DNA from: Paracoccaceae bacterium
GTDB lineage: Bacteria > Pseudomonadota > Alphaproteobacteria > Rhodobacterales > Rhodobacteraceae
Length of the DNA stretch: 11,436 nt
Direction of reading: 5' to 3'
Assembly: GCA_003561595.1 (NCBI GenBank)
Contig: PWWF01000038.1
Span: 1-11,436, forward strand
Shown: positions 6,549 through 11,436 of the stretch, piece by piece
Position numbering within the stretch: the first letter of the stretch is position 1
Layout of the letters: each line of letters starts with the position of its first letter
Translations under genes and position numbers: made by a program
Notes under the pieces: model-generated
Seen by the model: only the letters and a program-made list of their open reading frames with translations
The model's database searches: none
What the model was told of the DNA's origin: nothing

Positions 6549-6570
6549 GGGCGCCCCGCGGCGGGCGCCC
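6549..6570 (+). promoter_or_regulatory. Intercistronic GC hairpin between binding-protein and permease genes
   Basis: Two copies of the self-complementary GGGCGCCC (6549-6556 and 6563-6570) can pair as an 8-bp all-GC stem with a 6-base loop. Only TT follows rather than a U run, so it is unlikely to be a full intrinsic terminator. Such hairpins after binding-protein genes often protect the upstream message from 3' exonucleases or attenuate transcription, giving more binding protein than permease. A weaker 5-bp stem (GCGAC 6583-6587 with GTCGC 6597-6601) lies just before the permease ribosome site. Confidence 0.6.
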
Positions 6571-6611
6571 TTACCCTGTCACGCGACCATATTCCTGTCG
6601 CTCGAGGTGCC

Positions 6612-7586
6612 ATGTTCGGATACATCCTAAGCCGTCTGCTTCAGGCGATCATCGTCATCTTTGCGATGTCGATTCTCGTTTTCGTCGGTGTCTATGCGAT
6701 CGGCAATCCGATCGACGTCATGATCGACCCTGCCGCCACGGCAGAAATCCGCGAGAATCTGATACGGCAATACGGTCTCGATCAGCCGTTGTGGCGCCAA
6801 TACCTGACCTTCCTGGGCAATGTCGCGCAGGGGGATCTGGGCCGGTCCATGATCTACAATACCTCGGTCACGGGGCTGGTCTTCTCGCGACTGCCCGCGA
6901 CGCTGGAGCTGGTGCTTGTCGCCATCGGCATCGCGACACTCATTGGTATCCCGGCGGGTATCTACGCCGGTTACCGGCCCGACAGTTTTGGCGCCAAGGC
7001 GATCATGGCCCTGTCTATCCTGGGCTTTTCGGTACCGACCTTCTGGATCGGGATGCTGCTTATCATGGGTTTTGCGGTCCAGCTCGGCTGGCTGCCCTCC
7101 GGCGGACGCGGTCAGGTGGGATCGTTTCTCGGCATACCCACATCGCTTGCCACAACGAATGGCTGGAGCCATGTGATCATGCCTGCGCTCAATCTGTCGC
7201 TGTTCAAGATGGGCCTGATGATCCGCCTGACGCGCGCAGGTATGGTCGAGGCGATGCAGACCGACTACGTCAAATTCGCACGTGCGCAGGGGCTGCCGGA
7301 AAGTCAGATTGTCTTTCAGCATGTGCTGCGCAACATCTCGATCCCTGTCGTCACCATCTTCGGGCTTGAACTGGGCTCGACCCTGGCCTTTGCGGTGGTG
7401 ACCGAAAGCGTGTTCAACTGGCCCGGCGTCGGCAAGCTCATTATCGATTCGATCCTGCAACTCGACCGGCCGGTGATGGTCACGTATCTGATCCTGGTCG
7501 TTATCCTGTTCGTTATCATCAACTTCACCGTAGACATAATTTACGCCCGGCTTGACCCGCGCGTGCGACTTGGAGGCAAGAAATGA
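6612..7586 (+). CDS. Peptide-type ABC transporter permease, DppB/OppB-like, 324 aa
   Basis: Inner-membrane subunit that forms half of the transport channel. Hydrophobic segments are at about residues 9-29, 97-121, 133-157, 190-203, 243-264 and 290-312, a six-helix pattern usual for this family. The N-terminal region has the typical IRQYGLDQPLWRQYL (51-65) and GDLGRS (74-79) of DppB-type permeases. The cytoplasmic EAA loop that docks on the ATPases is at about 213-240 (EAMQTDYVKFARAQGLPESQ), and TESVFNWPGVGKL (264-276) is a family signature. The ATG at 6612 has GAGG at 6604-6607. The stop overlaps the next permease start by 4 bases (ATGA). It pairs with the next gene product as a heterodimer. 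Confidence 0.96.
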   Translation: MFGYILSRLLQAIIVIFAMSILVFVGVYAIGNPIDVMIDPAATAEIRENLIRQYGLDQPLWRQYLTFLGNVAQGDLGRSMIYNTSVTGLVFSRLPATLELVLVAIGIATLIGIPAGIYAGYRPDSFGAKAIMALSILGFSVPTFWIGMLLIMGFAVQLGWLPSGGRGQVGSFLGIPTSLATTNGWSHVIMPALNLSLFKMGLMIRLTRAGMVEAMQTDYVKFARAQGLPESQIVFQHVLRNISIPVVTIFGLELGSTLAFAVVTESVFNWPGVGKLIIDSILQLDRPVMVTYLILVVILFVIINFTVDIIYARLDPRVRLGGKK

Positions 7587-8521
7587 GCGATACCGCCACG
7601 AATAAGGGCGATGCGCTTGTTGGCCCGGCTGCCGCGCCGATGGAAACGCGCGCCGTGCGGCTGCGGAACTTCTGGTGGGATTTCCGGCAATCCCGGGTGG
7701 CGGTCGCATCCCTGGGTGTGATCGTAACATTGCTCGCGCTGTCCTTCGGGGCGCCACTGGTCGCGCCGCAAGATCCCTACAATCTGGCGATGCTTGACTG
7801 GCTGGATGCATTTCTGCCCCCGGGGACAGTCGGGACTGGCGGCTATGTCCATGTGCTTGGCACAGACAATGCAGGCCGCGACATGCTGTCGGCGATCTTT
7901 TTCGGTTTGCGCACAAGCTTTACGATTGCGCTTTCCGCGGGTGCGCTGGCCCTGACAATCGGCGTCACGATCGGACTGACATCCGCCTATTTCGGTGGCC
8001 GCATCGAAGCGCTGCTCATGCGGGTCGTCGATCTGCAACTGTCGATGCCGGCGATTCTTCTTGCGCTGGTGATGGTCGCGGTGCTGGGGCAAGGTGTCAT
8101 GCAGATCATCATCGCGCTCGTTTTCGCGCAATATGCCTATTTCGCACGCACGACGCATGGCGCGGCGACGGTCGAACGCAGCAAGGACTACATCGAGGCC
8201 GCGCGCTCGACCCCGCTGCCGACGCATCGTGTCCTGTTCAGGCACTTGCTGCCGAATGTCATGCCCCCACTGATCGTGGTGGCAACTGTTCAGGTGGCCT
8301 CTGCCATCGCGCTGGAGGCGACACTGTCCTTTCTGGGCGTGGGCGTGCCTCTGACCGAACCGTCGCTCGGCTCACTTATCTCGAACGGGTTCCGATATAT
8401 CCACTCCGACCGCTTCTGGCTGTCAATATACCCTGGAATTTTCCTGATGATCACTGTCGTAGCCATCAACCTGGTCGGCGATCAGGTCCGCACCGTCCTT
8501 GCCCCGAGGCATGGCCGATGA
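7583..8521 (+). CDS. Peptide-type ABC transporter permease, DppC/OppC-like, 312 aa
   Basis: Second channel subunit. A soluble N-terminal tail (about 1-36) leads to the first membrane helix at about 37-60. The DppC-type signature HVLGTDNAGRDMLS spans 90-103, and further helices lie at about 111-135, 145-170, 171-190, 226-250 and 280-300. The EAA docking loop is DYIEAARSTPLPTHRVLFRH (202-221). The glycine normally found in this loop is replaced by Pro211. Family signatures SFLGVGVP (249-256) and P-LG-LI-NG (260-269) follow. Start at 7583 has GGAGG at 7572-7576 and an ATGA overlap with the preceding stop; its own stop overlaps the first ATPase gene in the same way. Function: substrate translocation with the upstream permease. 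Confidence 0.96.
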   Translation: MSDTATNKGDALVGPAAAPMETRAVRLRNFWWDFRQSRVAVASLGVIVTLLALSFGAPLVAPQDPYNLAMLDWLDAFLPPGTVGTGGYVHVLGTDNAGRDMLSAIFFGLRTSFTIALSAGALALTIGVTIGLTSAYFGGRIEALLMRVVDLQLSMPAILLALVMVAVLGQGVMQIIIALVFAQYAYFARTTHGAATVERSKDYIEAARSTPLPTHRVLFRHLLPNVMPPLIVVATVQVASAIALEATLSFLGVGVPLTEPSLGSLISNGFRYIHSDRFWLSIYPGIFLMITVVAINLVGDQVRTVLAPRHGR

Positions 8522-9483
8522 GTCCCGCGCTGGATGTTCAGGGGCTGACCACCCGTTTCGACACCCGCTCGGGCACTGTCACCGCGGTGGATGATGTAAG
8601 CTTCGCGGTCGAGCCTGGCTGCATCATGGGCCTTGTCGGCGAGAGCGGTTCCGGAAAGTCTGTCACCGGCTTCTCGATCCTTGGCCTTATAGACGAGCCG
8701 GGACGCGTCAGTGGCGGAAGGGTCATGGTCGAGGACACAGACCTGCGTGCCCTGGCACCTGATGTCATGCGGTCGATGCGTGGGCGCAAGGTGTCCATGG
8801 TGTTTCAGGATCCGATGATGACGCTCAACCCTGTGCTGAGGATCGGTGAGCAGATGGCGATGGCCGTCCGCGTGCATGAACCGATGCCGAAGTCACGCGC
8901 GCTACAGCGGGCGCGCGACGCGCTCGCCAAAGTCGGTATCCCGTCACCGGAAGAGCGGCTGGCCGCGTATCCGCACCAGCTATCCGGTGGCATGCGGCAG
9001 CGCGTCGCCATCGCCACGGCTCTGTTGCATCAACCCGCGGTCATCATCGCTGACGAGCCGACAACCGCCCTCGACGTGTCGATCCAGGGCCAGATTCTGG
9101 CCGAAGTGCGCCGCCTGGCCGATGAAACGCGCACCGCTATCGTCTGGATCACGCATGATCTGGCAGTGGTGTCATCGCTCGCGGACGATATCTGCGTGAT
9201 GTATGCTGGCAAGATCGTCGAGCGCGGCACCGCCGAAGAGGTCATCGGCCGGCCGCGTCACCCCTACACGCTTGGCCTGTTGCAATCGGTCCCCAGCCAG
9301 CACGAACCGGGGACACGCCTGCCGCAGATACCGGGATCCACGCCGCAGCTGTCCCACCTGCCATCCGGTTGCCCGTTCCGCAACCGCTGCCCGCGCGCGA
9401 CGCAGATCTGCACCACCGCGCCCCCCATGACCGGCACCGGCAACCGTTCTGCCCTGTGCCATCATCCGCTGGAGACCGCATGA
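8518..9483 (+). CDS. Peptide-type ABC transporter ATPase, DppD/OppD-like, 321 aa
   Basis: Cytoplasmic ATP-hydrolysing subunit powering import. Walker A GESGSGKS is at residues 41-48, Q-loop Gln97 in [14 protein letters not shown] signature LSGGMRQR at 155-162, Walker B VIIADEP ending with catalytic Glu180, D-loop TALD, and the switch His213 in WITHDL. All catalytic residues are intact. The C-terminal oligopeptide/dipeptide-transporter extension (about 233-315) contains four cysteines (285, 291, 298, 314), a pattern that in related DppD/OppD proteins has been reported to hold an iron-sulfur cluster. The ATG at 8518 overlaps the permease stop and its TGA overlaps the next ATPase start, both as ATGA. 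It works as a heterodimer with the next gene product. Confidence 0.96.
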   Translation: MSPALDVQGLTTRFDTRSGTVTAVDDVSFAVEPGCIMGLVGESGSGKSVTGFSILGLIDEPGRVSGGRVMVEDTDLRALAPDVMRSMRGRKVSMVFQDPMMTLNPVLRIGEQMAMAVRVHEPMPKSRALQRARDALAKVGIPSPEERLAAYPHQLSGGMRQRVAIATALLHQPAVIIADEPTTALDVSIQGQILAEVRRLADETRTAIVWITHDLAVVSSLADDICVMYAGKIVERGTAEEVIGRPRHPYTLGLLQSVPSQHEPGTRLPQIPGSTPQLSHLPSGCPFRNRCPRATQICTTAPPMTGTGNRSALCHHPLETA

Positions 9484-10499
9484 CCCCGCCACTTCTTGTC
9501 ATCGACCGCGTGTCCAAACGCTTCCCGCTCAAGGCGACGCTGGGCGACAAGCTGAGCGCGCGCCTGACCGGGCGCCGCGTCGGGGGTGCCGTGCATGCCG
9601 TGACCGATGTGTCGTTGACGGTGACCGCTGGCGAAGTCCTTGGCATTGTCGGAGAGTCGGGCTGCGGCAAGTCCACTTTGGGGCGCATCGTCTCTGGGAT
9701 CTACGCCCCGTCCGAGGGTGGGCTCACGCTTGACGGAAAGCCAGTGGCCAGCGGTCGCGAGGATCACGTCAACAAGCTGACAACCCGGGTCCAGATGATC
9801 CATCAGGATCCGTTCGCCAGCCTCAATCCCCGTATGAAAGTCGGCGAGACCATTGCAGAGGGCCCGCGCACCCACAGGCTGATCCCGGCCTCGAAAGTGC
9901 GAGAGCACACGCGCGCATTGTTACAGCAGGTCGGATTGGAGGGCGCCTATGCCGACCGCCTGCCGCACCAGTTCTCGGGGGGGCAGCGTCAGCGGATCGC
10001 CATCGCCCGCGCACTGGCGATGCAGCCCGATCTGCTGGTTCTGGACGAGGCGGTGGCCTCGCTCGATGTCTCGATTCAGGCGCAGGTTCTGAACCTGTTT
10101 CTGGACCTGCGCCGCGATCTGGGCCTGACCGCGCTGTTCATAAGCCATGATCTGTCAGTGGTGCGCCATGTCTGCGACCGCGTCGCGATCATGTATCTGG
10201 GCCGCGTTGTGGAACTCGCCCCGGCGCAGGAACTCTATTCAAGGCCAGACCATCCCTACACGCAGGCGCTCTTCAGGTCCGTGCCAACGCTCGGGACCGG
10301 ACGGCGGGCATTCCAGCCGATCGAGGGCGAGATCCCCTCACCCATCGATCCGCCATCTGGCTGCGCCTTTCATCCGCGGTGTCCCTTCGCCGGTCCCCGA
10401 TGCCGGTCCGAGATCCCGCGTTTGACGGAGTCGGGCACGCGGCGCGAAGTTGCCTGCCATCTCAATGATGGCGGCGTCGGTCTGGAAGGTGTGGCATGA
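9480..10499 (+). CDS. Peptide-type ABC transporter ATPase, DppF/OppF-like, 339 aa
   Basis: Second ATPase subunit of the importer. Walker A GESGCGKS is at 58-65, Q-loop Gln109 in [11 protein letters not shown], signature FSGGQRQRI at 165-173, Walker B LLVLDE (185-190), D-loop ASLD, and switch His223 in ISHDL. The residue after the catalytic Glu is Ala (DEAVASLD instead of DEPTSALD), a variation seen in DppF-type subunits. The C-terminal extension again carries four cysteines (295, 301, 308, 326). The frame is open further upstream to 9369, but the start at 9480 is chosen because it forms an ATGA overlap, has GGAG at 9471-9474, and leaves the normal N-terminus preceding the first strand ([11 protein letters not shown]). 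Stop overlaps the carboxypeptidase start (ATGA), tying peptidase expression to the importer. Confidence 0.96.
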   Translation: MTPPLLVIDRVSKRFPLKATLGDKLSARLTGRRVGGAVHAVTDVSLTVTAGEVLGIVGESGCGKSTLGRIVSGIYAPSEGGLTLDGKPVASGREDHVNKLTTRVQMIHQDPFASLNPRMKVGETIAEGPRTHRLIPASKVREHTRALLQQVGLEGAYADRLPHQFSGGQRQRIAIARALAMQPDLLVLDEAVASLDVSIQAQVLNLFLDLRRDLGLTALFISHDLSVVRHVCDRVAIMYLGRVVELAPAQELYSRPDHPYTQALFRSVPTLGTGRRAFQPIEGEIPSPIDPPSGCAFHPRCPFAGPRCRSEIPRLTESGTRREVACHLNDGGVGLEGVA

Positions 10500-11436
10500 G
10501 CGCACTTTCGGCAAGAGTGGCCCGCCTGAACGACGTTCTGTGCACAGTGAACACGCTCAACTGGGATGCGCGGACCATGATGCCGCAAGGCGGCGCCGAA
10601 ACGCGCGGGCACCAGATCGCCACGCTGAAGGGGATTGCGCGCGACATGATCCTGGCGCCAGAAATGCGCGATGCCGTGGACGCTGCTCTCGCCGCGACCG
10701 CCCGGAGCGACCCCCAGGACCTTGACCGCCGCGCCGCCGAGGCCGTGCATGCCGCCATCGACCACCATTCGCGCATTCCGGCCGATTTGCTGCGCGCGCA
10801 GGCCGAACAGAGCACTTTGTCGGGTGCCGCCTGGGCCGAGGCCCGAGCCAAGTCGGATTTCAGTATTTTCCGCCCCTATCTGGAGCGCACTGTCGCCCTT
10901 GCCCGAGAAGAGGCCGATGCCCTGGGTCATGATGCACATCCCTATGATGCAATGGTCCAGACCTTCGAGCCGGGCGAGACTGCAGCCTCGCTCGCATCGA
11001 TGTTCGGGCAGTTGCGTGCGGGGCTGTTGCCGGTTCTTGATGCCGCGCTTGGACGACCGCCTGTGCGTACCGACTTTCTCTATCGTGACTATCCCGAGGC
11101 GCAGCAGCAAGCCTTTGCCTATGAGACGGCGCGCCTGCTGGGGCTGGACATGCATCGCAGCCGGCTCGACACTGCCGTTCATCCTTTCGAAATCAGCTTT
11201 ACGCGAAACGATGTGCGGATAACGTCACGCTGGGCGCGCAACTACCTTCCGATGTCGATCTTTGGCAGCATCCATGAAACCGGCCATGCGCTATACGAGC
11301 AGGGGGCGGACCCGGACCTGACCCGCAGCGCACATGCAACCGACATGATCGGCCTTTACGCTGTCGCCGGCACCAGCTTCGGTATGCATGAAAGCCAGTC
11401 GCGCCTGCTGGAAAATCATGTCGGTCGCAGCCCTGC
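10496..11436 (+). CDS. M32-family (Taq-type) metallocarboxypeptidase, N-terminal 313 codons, cut by window edge
   Basis: Cytoplasmic zinc carboxypeptidase that removes C-terminal amino acids from short peptides. The visible part runs to about residue 313; the family is usually about 490-510 residues, so roughly 180 C-terminal residues lie beyond the window. Landmarks are the N-terminal NTLNWDARTMMPQGGAETR segment (19-37), HPFEISFTRNDVRIT about 20-35 residues before the zinc site, the HETGH zinc motif (His260, Glu261, His264) followed by ALYEQG, and GTSFGMHESQSR with Glu299 as likely third zinc ligand. The spacing of 38 residues between His260 and His298 is longer than I recall for the Pyrococcus enzyme. 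Start overlaps the last ATPase stop (ATGA) with GGAAGG just upstream. Being the last visible gene of the importer operon, it probably digests the imported peptide. Confidence 0.95.
   Translation, partial: MSALSARVARLNDVLCTVNTLNWDARTMMPQGGAETRGHQIATLKGIARDMILAPEMRDAVDAALAATARSDPQDLDRRAAEAVHAAIDHHSRIPADLLRAQAEQSTLSGAAWAEARAKSDFSIFRPYLERTVALAREEADALGHDAHPYDAMVQTFEPGETAASLASMFGQLRAGLLPVLDAALGRPPVRTDFLYRDYPEAQQQAFAYETARLLGLDMHRSRLDTAVHPFEISFTRNDVRITSRWARNYLPMSIFGSIHETGHALYEQGADPDLTRSAHATDMIGLYAVAGTSFGMHESQSRLLENHVGRSP

Noticed and set aside
6549..6572. The GC hairpin as a rho-independent terminator
   Set aside because: Only two T follow the stem, and the downstream permease gene has no separate promoter that I can see; kept as a processing or attenuation element instead.
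6627..7916. Long open frame (429 codons) on the minus strand across the permease genes
   Set aside because: It is antisense to two clear membrane permeases; its translation is rich in Arg, His, Asp and Gln without any domain, the usual mirror of hydrophobic high-GC coding.
9369..9479. 37-residue N-terminal extension of the second ATPase
   Set aside because: It overlaps the Cys-containing C-terminus of the first ATPase and lacks similarity to ATPase N-termini; the ATG at 9480 has the ATGA overlap and a ribosome site.
1..11436. Mobile elements, CRISPR arrays, tRNA or other RNA genes
   Set aside because: No transposase or integrase motifs, terminal inverted repeats, regularly spaced repeats or tRNA-like cloverleaf sequences were seen; nearly every base is in a tightly packed coding operon.

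Overview
The window is a dense, high-G+C bacterial locus of two divergently transcribed gene blocks facing away from one AT-rich intergenic region at about 4785-4949. Codon use, near-zero gene spacing, a Gram-negative secreted (non-lipoprotein) binding protein and the family mix suggest an alphaproteobacterium, probably of the Rhodobacterales. That taxonomic call is inference; there is no rRNA or marker gene to confirm it.

Left block (minus strand, read right to left from 4784 to the left edge): a GntR-type regulator with an unassigned C-terminal sensor domain, a creatininase-family metallo-amidohydrolase (TTG start), a ketopantoate-reductase-like NAD(P) oxidoreductase, a short-chain dehydrogenase/reductase, a CE4 polysaccharide-deacetylase-type hydrolase, and the first 146 codons of an isoaspartyl peptidase/L-asparaginase that runs off the window. 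Successive genes overlap by 4 bases (ATGA or TTGA), with one 10-base overlap, so this is almost certainly one translationally coupled operon.

Right block (plus strand, 4950 to the right edge): a complete peptide-type ABC importer, namely a secreted family 5 solute-binding protein, two permeases and two ATPases, followed by an M32 (Taq-type) metallocarboxypeptidase truncated by the window edge. The binding-protein gene is separated from the first permease by an 84-base gap holding a strong GC hairpin. All later genes overlap by 4 bases.

Taken together this reads as a regulated uptake-and-catabolism island. The importer brings in a peptide or peptide-like amide. The carboxypeptidase, isoaspartyl peptidase, creatininase-like and CE4 enzymes could cut different amide bonds, and the two dehydrogenases could process a hydroxy- or keto-acid released from it. 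The GntR protein probably senses an intermediate and controls both promoters from the shared intergenic region, which contains a 17-base near-palindrome and two small sets of repeated motifs. The actual substrate cannot be read from the sequence. The combination of enzymes does not match a textbook pathway I can name and is the main item of interest. No RNA genes, CRISPR arrays, insertion sequences or prophage genes were seen, and no stretch over 300 bases lacks a gene.
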